In this document: positions 9,392 through 17,301 of the stretch, in pieces
Numbering within the stretch: the first letter of the stretch is position 1
Layout of the letters: each line of letters begins with the position of its first letter
NCBI RefSeq assembly: GCF_021513175.1
Contig: NZ_CP090953.1
Coordinates: 925,001 to 989,000 of the forward strand
Source of the DNA: Sphingomonas sp. S2-65
GTDB lineage: Bacteria; Pseudomonadota; Alphaproteobacteria; Sphingomonadales; Sphingomonadaceae
Direction of reading: 5' to 3'
Length of the DNA: 64,000 nucleotides
Position numbers and translations under genes: made by a program
The notes under the pieces: generated by a model
What the model saw: the letters and a program-made list of their open reading frames with translations, nothing else
Database searches by the model: none
Told to the model about the DNA's origin: nothing

Positions 9392-11590
9392 ATGGCGCCC
9401 AAAACTGCCTTTCTCGCCCTGGCTGCGCTTTGCCTCGCCAACACCGGCGAGCAGCGTCCCGATGCGCCGGTGCCGTATCGCTGGTCGAATGTGGTCGTCG
9501 GCGCGGGCGGCTTCGCGCCGGGCATCGTCTTCAGCACGGCGGCGCCGGGCCTGGCCTATCTGCGCACCGACATGGGCGGCGCCTATCGCTGGGAGGATCG
9601 CGCCGGCCGCTGGGTGCCGCTGATGGACGGCTTTGCCGAGGGCAGCTTCTACGGGGTCGAGAGCATCGCCCCCGATCCCGTCCGCGCCGGGCGCGTCTAT
9701 GCCGCCGTGGGGATGCATGCCCGCGGCGCCTCCGCGATCCTGCGCTCGGACGATCGCGGCACGCACTGGACCACCTATCCCGTCCCCTTCCGCATGGGCG
9801 GCAACGAGGATGGCCGCGGCCTGGGCGAACGGCTGGCGATCGACCCCCGCCACCCCGGCACTCTGTTCTTCGGCTCGCGCCATGACGGGCTCTGGCGCAG
9901 CGACGACGAAGGCGCGCGCTGGTCGCGGGTGACGGGTTTCCCCTATGCAGGCGCCGGAGCTCCCGCCCCGCGCAGCACGCATGGCGGCGTCGGCTTCGTG
10001 CTGTTCGATCCCCGCCCCGGCACGGCCACCGTCTTCGCCGCAGTCGCCGATCGCGGCGCGCAGGGCCTATATCGATCCGCCGATTCCGGGCGAAGCTGGG
10101 CGCGGATCCCCGGCGGGCCGGGCGATCTGCTCCCGATCAAGGCCGCGATCGACGGCGCCGGCACGCTCTATGTCACTTATGCCGACGGGATCGGCCCCAA
10201 TGGCGTGCTGCGCGGCGCGGTCTGGGCGCTCGGCAGCGACGGCAGCTTCCGCGACGTCACGCCGCAACAGGGCCCCTCCGTGCCCGAGGGCGGCTATATC
10301 GGCGTCGCCACCGACCCGCATCGCGCCGGCACCGTCTACGTCTCGACCTTCAACCGCTGGCGCCCCGGCGACACGATCTGGCGCTCGACCGACGGCGGCG
10401 CCCATTGGAGCGATCTCGGCGCGCGCAGCCACCGCGACACGCGCATCAGTCCCTTCCTAAACTGGGGCAGGGCCGAGGCGGAGTTCGGCCACTGGATCGC
10501 CGGGCTCGCGCTCGATCCCTTCGCGCCCTCGCGCCTGGCCTATACCACCGGCGCCACGGTCTATGCGACGCGCGACGCGGACAAGCCCGGGCTGAACTGG
10601 ACGCCCTGGGTGCAGGGGATCGAGCAGACCGCGATCATCACGCTCGCCAGCCCCAGCGGCGGCACGCATCTCGTCACCGGCTTCGGCGATCTCGGCGGCT
10701 TCGTCCATGACGATCTCCGCCGCTCGCCGCCGGGCATGCATCTCAACCCGCGCAACACCAACACCAACACGCTCGATCATGCCGGCGCCGCGCCGCAGGT
10801 GCTGGTGCGCAGCGGCAACGTCCATGCGAAGCAGGCATTGGAGGCCGGGCTCGGCTGGTCCGGCGATGGCGGCCATCACTGGCGCCCGCTGCGCACGCCG
10901 CACTGGCGCGGCGACGGCCGCCCGCTCGAGGAAAACGGCCGCGCTCCGATCAGCGTCTCGGCCGACGGCGCGCGTTTCTATGTCGGCGCCGAGCGCCCGC
11001 TGCTGACCACCGACCGCGGCGCGCGCTGGACCGTGATCGCCGGCCTTCCCGCCAATGCCCGCATCACCGCCGACAAGGTCGATCCGCGCCGCGCCTGGGC
11101 GATCGACTATGATGCCAAGGCCTTGCTGCGCAGCACCGATGGCGGCCTGCACTTTGCGCCGGTGCCCGCCCGCGGCGCCTGCCCCGATCTCGGCGCCACG
11201 CGCCCGCGCAACCGCGAGGATCAGGCGGCGCTGGTCGCCTCCCCCTTCGCCGCGAACGATCTGTTTCTAAACTGCGCCGGCGCGCTCTATCGCAGCACCG
11301 ATGGCGGCGAGACGTTCCGCCGCATCTCCGCGGACCTCGACATCGCCTTGTTCGGCCTCGGCCTCGGCACGTCGAAGCGCCAGCCGGCGGTCTTCACCGT
11401 GGCGGCACGCGGCGGCGCCACGGCGATCTGGCGCAGCCTCGACGGCGGCACCCGCTGGCGCCGGATCAACGACGACGCGCATCGCTGGGGCAATCGCTTC
11501 CGCGTGATCTCGGGCGATCCGCGCATCTTCGGCCGAGTCTATATCGGCACCGACGGCCGCGGCGTGGTCTATGGCGACGCCGCGAAATGA
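9392..11590 (+). CDS. GH74 endo-xyloglucanase, probably secreted
   Basis: This 732-residue protein is made of repeated beta-propeller blades with Asp-box-like signatures (RSDDRGTHW, RSDDEGARW, RSADSGRSW, RSTDGGAHW, RSLDGGTRW). The opening block YRWSNVVVGAGGF, then RTDMGGAYRW, is characteristic of GH74. The aspartate in RTDMGG and another in GWSGDGGHHW are candidate catalytic residues by family position. GH74 enzymes cut the beta-1,4-glucan backbone of xyloglucan, supplying oligosaccharides to the GH31 and GH35 enzymes. A hydrophobic N-terminus (FLALAALCLA) suggests export, though no clean AxA site is visible. It starts seven bases after the halogenase-like stop, so the two genes are one transcript. 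Confidence 0.9.
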   Translation: MAPKTAFLALAALCLANTGEQRPDAPVPYRWSNVVVGAGGFAPGIVFSTAAPGLAYLRTDMGGAYRWEDRAGRWVPLMDGFAEGSFYGVESIAPDPVRAGRVYAAVGMHARGASAILRSDDRGTHWTTYPVPFRMGGNEDGRGLGERLAIDPRHPGTLFFGSRHDGLWRSDDEGARWSRVTGFPYAGAGAPAPRSTHGGVGFVLFDPRPGTATVFAAVADRGAQGLYRSADSGRSWARIPGGPGDLLPIKAAIDGAGTLYVTYADGIGPNGVLRGAVWALGSDGSFRDVTPQQGPSVPEGGYIGVATDPHRAGTVYVSTFNRWRPGDTIWRSTDGGAHWSDLGARSHRDTRISPFLNWGRAEAEFGHWIAGLALDPFAPSRLAYTTGATVYATRDADKPGLNWTPWVQGIEQTAIITLASPSGGTHLVTGFGDLGGFVHDDLRRSPPGMHLNPRNTNTNTLDHAGAAPQVLVRSGNVHAKQALEAGLGWSGDGGHHWRPLRTPHWRGDGRPLEENGRAPISVSADGARFYVGAERPLLTTDRGARWTVIAGLPANARITADKVDPRRAWAIDYDAKALLRSTDGGLHFAPVPARGACPDLGATRPRNREDQAALVASPFAANDLFLNCAGALYRSTDGGETFRRISADLDIALFGLGLGTSKRQPAVFTVAARGGATAIWRSLDGGTRWRRINDDAHRWGNRFRVISGDPRIFGRVYIGTDGRGVVYGDAAK

Positions 11591-11596
11591 CGGCAT

Positions 11597-11623
11597 GATC
11601 CTCCCCCGCCAGGGGGGAGGATC
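11597..11623. terminator. bidirectional hairpin terminator
   Basis: A perfect 11-base-pair stem (GATCCTCCCCC paired with its complement) with a five-base loop fills the gap between the convergent GH74 and fuconate dehydratase genes. There is no clear U-tract on either side, so it may act with Rho or as a transcript end stabiliser. Confidence 0.6.
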
Positions 11624-11632
11624 AGCGCAGGC

Positions 11633-12913
11633 TCAGGCCCCGCGCCAGGTATAGGCTGCGATCGACTCCGCCTTCATCTCGATCGAGAATCCCGGCGCTT
11701 CGGGCGGCCTATAGGCGCCTTCTTCCACTACGCACGGCGTGACGAAATGCTCGTGGAGATGGTCGACATATTCGGCCACCCGGCCCTGCGTCGTCCCCGA
11801 GAAGCACAGATAGTCGATCATCGAGAGGTGCTGGACATATTCGCACAGCCCCACGCCCCCGGCATGCGGGCACACCGCCAGCTCGTATTTCGCCGCCATC
11901 AGCAGCACCGCCAGGATCTCGTTGACTCCGCCCAGCCGGCAGGCGTCGATCTGCACCACGTCGATCGCCTCGCGCATGATGAACTGCTTGAACAGCACGC
12001 GGTTCTGGCACATCTCGCCGGTCGCGACCTGGATCGGCAGGATCGCGTCGCGGATTTTCCGGTGCCCCTCGACATCGTCGGGGCTCGTCGGTTCCTCGAT
12101 GAACCACGGCTTGGCGAAGGCCAGCGCCTGGACATGGTCGATCGCCTCGCCGACTTCCCACACCTGGTTGGCGTCGATCATCAGCTTGCGGTCGGGCCCG
12201 ATCGCCGCGCGCGCGATCCCCACCCGGCGGATGTCGTCCTCCAGCGAGCGCCCGACCTTGAGCTTCACATGGTTGAAGCCCTCGGCCACCGCCTCATGGC
12301 ACAGCCGCTCCAGTTTCTCGTCCGAATAGCCCAGCCACCCCGCCGACGTCGTGTAGCAGGGATAGCCCTTCGCCTCGAGCGTCGCGACGCGCTCGGCCTT
12401 GCCCGCCATCCGCGCGGTCAGCAGCGCCACGGCCTCGTCGGGAGTGATGCAATCGGTGATGTAGCGGAAATCGATCAGCCGCACGATCTCCTCGGGGCTC
12501 ATCTCGCCGATCAGCCGCCACAGCGGCTTGCCCTCGGCCTTGGCCCAGAGGTCCCACACAGCATTGACCACCGCGCCGGTGGCGAGATGGATCACGCCTT
12601 TCTCCGGCCCGATCCAGCGCAGCTGGCTGTCGCCGGTGATGTGCCGCCAGAAGCGCCCGGCATCTTCCTTGATCCAGTCGAGATCCAGCCCCTCGACCAA
12701 AGGCGCCAGCGCCGCGATCGCCGCGCAGCAAATGTCGTTGCCCCGCCCGATCGTGAAGGTCAGCCCGTGCCCGGTCAGCCCCGGCGCATCGGTCTCCAGC
12801 ATGCAATAGGCCGCCGAATAATCCGGATCGGGGTTCATCGCATCCGAACCGTCGAGCTGCTGCGAGGTGGGAAAGCGGACGTCGACGACGCGAAGCTTGG
12901 TGATCTTGGTCAT
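11633..12913 (-). CDS. L-fuconate dehydratase
   Basis: This 426-residue enolase-superfamily protein matches L-fuconate dehydratase throughout. The N-terminal capping domain contains RFPTSQQLDGSDAMNPDPDYS, the barrel lysines lie in HVKLKVG, the metal-binding aspartate in LMIDANQVW, and the CPHAGGVGLCEYVQH block supplies the catalytic histidine. The enzyme converts L-fuconate to 2-keto-3-deoxy-L-fuconate in the cytoplasm. It is transcribed away from the mutarotase and dehydrogenase genes, so a shared divergent promoter at 12914-13135 likely controls both sides. Other fucose genes nearby supply the earlier and later steps, which supports fuconate over related sugar acids. Confidence 0.92.
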   Translation of the reverse strand: MTKITKLRVVDVRFPTSQQLDGSDAMNPDPDYSAAYCMLETDAPGLTGHGLTFTIGRGNDICCAAIAALAPLVEGLDLDWIKEDAGRFWRHITGDSQLRWIGPEKGVIHLATGAVVNAVWDLWAKAEGKPLWRLIGEMSPEEIVRLIDFRYITDCITPDEAVALLTARMAGKAERVATLEAKGYPCYTTSAGWLGYSDEKLERLCHEAVAEGFNHVKLKVGRSLEDDIRRVGIARAAIGPDRKLMIDANQVWEVGEAIDHVQALAFAKPWFIEEPTSPDDVEGHRKIRDAILPIQVATGEMCQNRVLFKQFIMREAIDVVQIDACRLGGVNEILAVLLMAAKYELAVCPHAGGVGLCEYVQHLSMIDYLCFSGTTQGRVAEYVDHLHEHFVTPCVVEEGAYRPPEAPGFSIEMKAESIAAYTWRGA

Positions 12914-13012
12914 TGCGGGCAGGCGACCTGGAACGGGTTGTGCGCGGTATGCAGCATCGAAGGGTCGCCTCTCACTGGCCGCTACCGGATGGCGCGGCTT
13001 TCATTGTTCGCC

Positions 13013-13095
13013 AACGATCGTTCGCTGGTGATGGGCGTTTTCATATGTGTGAACAATGTCTGGCGCAAGCATCGTGATATGCTATTCGCTTGCGC
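13013..13095. promoter_or_regulatory. palindromes in the divergent fucose promoter
   Basis: Three symmetrical elements lie between the fuconate dehydratase and mutarotase genes. AACGATCGTT at 13013-13022 is a perfect palindrome. GCGCAAGC at 13063-13070 is repeated inverted as GCTTGCGC at 13088-13095, with a 17-base spacer. The second arm contains a TTGCGCAA palindrome at 13090-13097. The GCGCA half-site recurs upstream of the SGNH/fucosidase operon at 16408, so these are candidate operators for the local IclR regulator. Confidence 0.4.
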
Positions 13096-13135
13096 AAAGA
13101 AGACCATGCTGAAGTGGCCAGGCAAGGAGAGTTGA

Positions 13136-13162
13136 ATGTTCGCAAGGTCCGCCCCGCAATGA
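13136..13162 (+). CDS. possible eight-codon leader peptide MFARSAPQ
   Basis: ATG 13136 follows AAGGAGAG with good spacing and reads eight codons to a TGA at 13160-13162. That stop overlaps the ATG of the mutarotase gene (CAATGA). The strongest ribosome-binding site of the operon therefore serves this tiny frame, and the mutarotase start has no good site of its own. The simplest reading is translational coupling. A regulatory leader is possible, but no rare-codon run specific to a regulator is visible. Confidence 0.4.
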   Translation: MFARSAPQ

Positions 13163-13491
13163 GCCGCCGTCTCTGCTTCGCGCTCGATCTGGTCGACGAT
13201 GCCGCGCTGATCGCCGACTATGAAGCGCGCCACGCCCCCGGCGCGGTCTGGCCGCAGATCGTCGCGCACATCCATGCCCAGGGGTTCGAGGGGATGGAAA
13301 TCTGGCGCACCGCCGATCGGCTGGTGATGGTCGCCGACGTCGCCGACGACTTTCCGCGCGCCATCGCGCCCCCGCCCGAGAATGACGCGTGGGAAGCGCT
13401 GATGTGGAAGTTCCAGAAGCCGCTGGCGCATGCCGCCGCGGGCGAGAAATGGGTGCCGATGCAGCGCATCTTCAGCCTGGACGAACAATGA
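13159..13491 (+). CDS. L-fucose/L-rhamnose mutarotase family protein
   Basis: This small protein of about 110 residues belongs to the RhaM-type mutarotase family. It starts MSRRLCFALDLVDD and contains YEARHAPGAVWPQI, a GFEGMEIWRTADRLVM strand pair, and a C-terminal W-x-x-x-M-x-x-x-Q-x-P segment (ALMWKFQKPL). These enzymes interconvert the alpha and beta anomers of 6-deoxysugars so the dehydrogenase gets its preferred anomer. Its place ahead of a fucose dehydrogenase suggests L-fucose rather than L-rhamnose. The ATG overlaps the stop of a leader frame, and its own stop overlaps the next start (ATGA at 13488-13491). Confidence 0.82.
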   Translation: MSRRLCFALDLVDDAALIADYEARHAPGAVWPQIVAHIHAQGFEGMEIWRTADRLVMVADVADDFPRAIAPPPENDAWEALMWKFQKPLAHAAAGEKWVPMQRIFSLDEQ

Positions 13492-14516
13492 GGCCGGCAT
13501 CGCGCCCTTTGGGCAAGACCGGGCTCCAGCTCCCCGCGCTCGGCTTCGGCGCCGCGCCGCTCGGCAACCTCTATCGCGCGCTCCCCGATGGCGAAGCCCG
13601 CGCGACGATCGACGCCGCGCTGGCGCTCGGGCTGACCTATGTCGACACCGCGCCGCATTACGGCCTGGGCCTCAGCGAGCGCCGCGTCGGCGATGCGGTG
13701 CGCGGCACCGGGGCGATCGTGTCGAGCAAGGTCGGGCGCATCCTCTTCCCCGCGCCCGATGCCGATGTCGCCGCGGAGCGTTATGGCTTCCGCACGCCGA
13801 TGCCCTTCGATGCGCGCTTCGATTACAGCCATGACGGCATCCTGCGCTCGCACGAAGCCAGCCTCCAGCGGCTCGGCCTCGCGCGGATCGACATCCTCTA
13901 CATCCACGATATCGGCCGGCTGACGCATGGCGACGCCCACCCCCATCATTGGCGGCAACTGACCGAGGGGGGCGGCCTGCGCGCGCTCGCGCGGCTGCGC
14001 GACGAAGGCGCCGTCGCCGCAATCGGCGCCGGAGTGAACGAAGTCGCGATCTGCCTGGATCTGCTCGATCAGGCCCCGCTCGATGCGATCCTGCTCGCCG
14101 GGCGCTATACCCTGCTCGAACAAGGCGCGCTCGAAACGCTGTTCCCGCGCTGCGCCCAGGCGGGCACGGCGATCGTGATCGGCGGCCCCTATAATTCCGG
14201 CATCCTCGCCGGCGGCCCGAAGCCGGTGCGGCATTATGATTATGCCCCGCCGCCGCCCGCCGTTCTGGAAAAGGCCGGGCGGATCGCCGCGATCTGCGCG
14301 CGCCACGGCGTGCCGCTCGGCGCCGCAGCCCTTCAATTCGCCATGGCCCATCCGCTCGTGGCGAGCGTCATCCCCGGATTAGCAAGCGTCAAGGAAGTGC
14401 AGGAAACCATGGACCGCGCGATATTAAACATTCCCACCGATCTCTGGGCCGAACTCAAGCAGGAGCGGCTGATCGCCGCCGACGCGCCGACCCCGGCAGT
14501 GCAGGTGGCGGCGTGA
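13488..14516 (+). CDS. aldo/keto reductase, probable L-fucose 1-dehydrogenase
   Basis: This 342-residue AKR-family TIM barrel has RPLGKTGLQLPALGFGAAPLG at the start, the catalytic aspartate and tyrosine in VDTAPHYG, the lysine in VSSKVGR, and the histidine in LYIHDIG. It resembles the D-threo-aldose/L-fucose dehydrogenase and pyridoxal dehydrogenase branch, which oxidises the anomeric carbon to the lactone with NAD(P)+. Its position after the mutarotase and with fuconolactonase and fuconate dehydratase nearby makes L-fucose to L-fuconolactone the likely reaction. Start and stop overlap both neighbours (ATGA before, GTGA after), so expression is coupled. The cofactor cannot be read from sequence alone. 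Confidence 0.82.
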   Translation: MRPASRPLGKTGLQLPALGFGAAPLGNLYRALPDGEARATIDAALALGLTYVDTAPHYGLGLSERRVGDAVRGTGAIVSSKVGRILFPAPDADVAAERYGFRTPMPFDARFDYSHDGILRSHEASLQRLGLARIDILYIHDIGRLTHGDAHPHHWRQLTEGGGLRALARLRDEGAVAAIGAGVNEVAICLDLLDQAPLDAILLAGRYTLLEQGALETLFPRCAQAGTAIVIGGPYNSGILAGGPKPVRHYDYAPPPPAVLEKAGRIAAICARHGVPLGAAALQFAMAHPLVASVIPGLASVKEVQETMDRAILNIPTDLWAELKQERLIAADAPTPAVQVAA

Positions 14517-15241
14517 CCGGCCGGCTCGCAGGCAAGACCGCGCTCGTCACCGGCGCCGGCCAGGGCATCGGCCGCGCCACCGCGGAAGTGTACGCCGCCG
14601 AGGGCGCGACGGTCTGGGCGACCGACCGCGATCCGGCATTGCTCGAAGGGCTCGCCGGCGTCCACCGCGCGCTCGACGTGCTCGATCCCCAGGCGATCGA
14701 GCGCGTGTTCGCCGAAGCCGGCACGCTCGACATTCTGTTCAACTGCGCCGGCTATGTCGCCGCGGGCGACATCCTCGCCTGCTCGGAGCAGGACTGGTCC
14801 TTCTCCTTCGATCTCAACGTCACCGCGATGTACCGCACGATGCGCACCGCGCTCCCCGCGATGGTCGCGGCGGGCCGCGGCTCGATCGTCAACATCGCCT
14901 CGGTGGCCAGCTCGATCACCGGCGTGCCGAACCGCTTCGCTTATGGCGCGTCGAAGGCCGCGGTGATCGGCATGACCAAGGCGGTCGCCGCCGATTTCGT
15001 CGCCAAGGGCGTGCGCTGCAATGCGATCTGCCCGGGCACGGTCGAGACGCCGTCGCTCCACCAGCGGCTGCGCGACACCGGCGATTACGAAGGCGCCTGG
15101 GCCAGCTTCACCGCCCGCCAGCCCATGGGCCGAGTCGGCAAGCCCGAAGAGATCGCCGCCCTGGCGCTCTACTTGGCCTCCGACGAATCCGCCTTCACCA
15201 CAGGCCAGATCCACGTGATCGACGGCGGCTGGACCACCTAG
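14513..15241 (+). CDS. SDR dehydrogenase, probable 2-keto-3-deoxy-L-fuconate dehydrogenase
   Basis: This 242-residue classical short-chain dehydrogenase has the cofactor motif TGAGQGIG near residue 14, NCAG, the serine in NIASVASS, the YGASK active site, and CPGTVETPS. The C-terminus (GQIHVIDGGWTT) is typical of the family. In the Xanthomonas oxidative fucose pathway an SDR of this type oxidises 2-keto-3-deoxy-L-fuconate to the 2,4-diketo acid, and the neighbours match. The GTG start overlaps the stop of the aldo/keto reductase gene. The hydrolase that would split the product into pyruvate and lactate is absent from this window. Confidence 0.82.
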   Translation: MTGRLAGKTALVTGAGQGIGRATAEVYAAEGATVWATDRDPALLEGLAGVHRALDVLDPQAIERVFAEAGTLDILFNCAGYVAAGDILACSEQDWSFSFDLNVTAMYRTMRTALPAMVAAGRGSIVNIASVASSITGVPNRFAYGASKAAVIGMTKAVAADFVAKGVRCNAICPGTVETPSLHQRLRDTGDYEGAWASFTARQPMGRVGKPEEIAALALYLASDESAFTTGQIHVIDGGWTT

Positions 15242-15296
15242 GCCAGAGGGCGGATCCGGCGCCCGGCGCCCGTCCCGGGCATCCGGCCCCCACTCC

Positions 15297-15396
15297 GTCC
15301 TCCGACCCTCACTTCGTCGTCCAGGGCCTTACCCCGTCACCCCGGCCCCTACTCCGTCATCCCATCCCCCACCCCCGTCATCCCGGCCCTTACTTC
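15297..15396. repeat. degenerate tandem repeat, five units of 19-21 bp
   Basis: Five head-to-tail units begin at 15297, 15316, 15336, 15356 and 15377. Each starts GTC and most read close to GTCATCCCGGCCCTTACTTC. A sixth, poorer unit may precede them from about 15272. The units resemble the left arm of the adjacent hairpin, as if slippage had amplified part of it. Together with that hairpin it fills the 277-base gap after the SDR gene. Confidence 0.75.
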
Positions 15397-15478
15397 GTCA
15401 TCCCGGCCTTGAGCCGGGATCCCGCTTCTCCTGCCGACCAAAGCCAGCGGGACCCCGGCTCAAGGCCGGGGTGACGAA
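15394..15478. repeat. long palindromic intergenic repeat (REP-like hairpin)
   Basis: Two 33-base arms (15394-15426 and 15446-15478) are inverted repeats with two differences and a 19-base loop. The core is CATCCCGGCCTTGAGCCGGG. A near-identical copy of the left arm occurs at 33771-33798, so this is a dispersed repeat family. It may also end transcription between the convergent SDR and IclR genes. Confidence 0.75.
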
Positions 15479-15518
15479 AAATCAAAGTACAACTCCCCCC
15501 GGGAAACCGCCCCCCCCC

Positions 15519-16301
15519 TCAAACCCGGCTATCCCCCTCCACCAGCTGCTCCGAGATCAGATCCGCCGCCTGCCGGACCAGCACCGCGGTGTCCTTGATC
15601 GAGGGCGAGGATTGCAGCTTCTTGAGATAAGGCACAGTCAGCGCCGCGGCCGCGATGCCGCCGCGCAGGATCGGCGCCGAAATGTCGGTCACCCCCGCGA
15701 CGAACTTGCTCGGCGTCAGCTCGACATGCCGTTCGCGCACGCTGTCGGCATGCGCGCGGAACGCCGCCAGTTCCGCCGCGCTCGGCTGCGGATCGAACAA
15801 AGCCTCCCAGCGCTCGCGCGTGTCGTCGGGCTGGAAGGCATAGAGCACCGCGCCCGACGCCGCCTGCATCAGCGGCCGACGATAGCCGACGCGCACCGAG
15901 AAGCCGAGTTGCTCGCCCGATTCCATCCGCGCCACCACCACCATCTCGCCGCGCGTGTGCAGCGCCAGATGGCAGGACTGGCACGCGCTGGAGGCCAGCT
16001 CGCGCATCACCGGCAGCGCCAGCTCGATCAGGTTCTTGGTGCGCGGCTGCTGCATGCCCAGCGAGAACAGCCGGTCGGTCAGCCGATAGCCTTCGTTCGA
16101 CGGATCCTGTTCGATATAGCCGCGATATTCGAGCACCTGGACCATGCGGAACAATTCGCCGTGCGAGCGGCCCAGGCTGTTCACAATCCCGGTCAGCGTC
16201 ATCGGCCGCGGCTCGGCCGCGAGCAGCTCGAGAATGTCGATCCCCTTTTCCAGCGCCGGCGCGCGATACCGCGCGTCGACGGCGCCCTCCCCGTTCTTCA
16301 T
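15519..16301 (-). CDS. IclR-family transcriptional regulator
   Basis: This 260-residue protein has an N-terminal winged helix (PALEKGIDILELLAAEPRPM, with the recognition region GRSHGELFRMVQVLEYRGYI). An IclR effector domain follows, with VMRELASSACQSCHLALH and the later YLKKLQSSPSI segment. IclR proteins respond to small metabolites and often control catabolic genes. Flanked by the two halves of the fucose module, it is the obvious candidate regulator of the fucosidase operon and of the fuconate dehydratase/mutarotase promoter. A fucose-derived sugar acid as effector is inference. It is divergent from the SGNH esterase gene, with GCGCA inverted repeats between them. Confidence 0.9.
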   Translation of the reverse strand: MKNGEGAVDARYRAPALEKGIDILELLAAEPRPMTLTGIVNSLGRSHGELFRMVQVLEYRGYIEQDPSNEGYRLTDRLFSLGMQQPRTKNLIELALPVMRELASSACQSCHLALHTRGEMVVVARMESGEQLGFSVRVGYRRPLMQAASGAVLYAFQPDDTRERWEALFDPQPSAAELAAFRAHADSVRERHVELTPSKFVAGVTDISAPILRGGIAAAALTVPYLKKLQSSPSIKDTAVLVRQAADLISEQLVEGDSRV

Positions 16302-16407
16302 TCCCCACTCCCTGTTGGCCGCTCCGGTGTATCCCCGGCATCGCGACTTATGAAGGCTCTACGACCTTTTCATCGTCGTCGTTCATCAGTGAATTGATGC
16401 TTTATTA

Positions 16408-16423
16408 GCGCACGATATTGCGC
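16408..16423. promoter_or_regulatory. GCGCA-N6-TGCGC inverted repeat, candidate IclR operator
   Basis: A perfect five-base inverted repeat with spacer CGATAT lies in the divergent promoter between iclR and the SGNH/fucosidase operon. Both half-sites share the GCGCA core with the inverted repeat at 13063-13095. Confidence 0.4.
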
Positions 16424-16491
16424 CTACACTGCCGCGAGTAGCTAGATGACGCGGAACCGCCTATCCGCGTCCGGCACTAGGAGAGATGGCG

Positions 16492-17292
16492 ATGGCGCGG
16501 CGATATTCCCTGACACCCCTCGGGCTGCTCTTCGCGCTGGCGACGCCCGCTGCGGCGCAGACGCTGGTGCCGGGCGATCCGCATGCGGACGATCCCGTCG
16601 GCATCGTCGCCGATTCCTGCCCGAAGCATGCCGGGCCCAGCGACAGCCAGGGCTGGCAGATGTGGAACCTCCACATGCTCACCCGCGATTTCGGCCAGCT
16701 CTGCCGCTACCGCGATCAGAATGCCGCAGTGAAGGGGCAGAAGGTCCGCGTCGTCTTCATGGGCGATTCGATCACCGACAATTGGATCAACCTGGACAAG
16801 ACCTTCTTCCAGAACGGCCTGGTCGATCGCGGGATCAGCGGGCAGACCACGCCGCAGATGCTGGTCCGCTTCCGCCAGGACGTGCTCGATCTCAAGCCCC
16901 AGGCGGTCCACATCATGGCCGGCACCAACGACATCGCCGGCAATACCGGCGCCGCGACGATGGAGACGGTGCAGGGCAATATCCGCGGCATGGCCGAACT
17001 CGCCCGCGCCAACGGGATCAAGGTGATCCTCGCCTCGGTGCCGCCCGCCGGCGAGTTTCCCTGGGCCAAGGACAAGCGCCCGGTGCCGCAGATCGCGGCG
17101 ATGAACGCCTGGCTGCGCGACTATGCCGCGCGCAACGGCTTCACTTATGTCGATTATCACCGCGCGATGGCGCAGGGCGACGGCGCGATGAAGCCCGGCC
17201 TGGCCAGCGACGGCGTCCACCCCACGGCCCAAGGCTATGCCGTCATGCGCCCGATCGCGCTGGCGGCGATCGCCAAGACCCTCGGCAAGTAA
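16492..17292 (+). CDS. secreted SGNH/GDSL-family esterase
   Basis: This secreted protein of about 266 residues has a signal peptide (ARRYSLTPLGLLFALATPAAAQ) and an SGNH hydrolase domain. Block I is VVFMGDSITDNW with the nucleophile serine, the block II glycine is near VDRGISGQTT, block III is MAGTNDIAGN, and block V is SDGVHPT with the catalytic Asp and His. SGNH enzymes commonly remove acetyl groups from polysaccharides, so deacetylation of plant oligosaccharides before fucosidase action is plausible. The second of two nearby ATGs (16492, not 16486) is chosen because AGGAG lies eight bases before it. It is nine bases upstream of the fucosidase gene. Confidence 0.82.
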   Translation: MARRYSLTPLGLLFALATPAAAQTLVPGDPHADDPVGIVADSCPKHAGPSDSQGWQMWNLHMLTRDFGQLCRYRDQNAAVKGQKVRVVFMGDSITDNWINLDKTFFQNGLVDRGISGQTTPQMLVRFRQDVLDLKPQAVHIMAGTNDIAGNTGAATMETVQGNIRGMAELARANGIKVILASVPPAGEFPWAKDKRPVPQIAAMNAWLRDYAARNGFTYVDYHRAMAQGDGAMKPGLASDGVHPTAQGYAVMRPIALAAIAKTLGK

Positions 17293-17301
17293 GGAATTTC
17301 G

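Noticed and set aside
15297-15396. Possible CRISPR array
   Set aside because: Units of 19-21 bases are contiguous with no unique spacers, and no cas genes are present.
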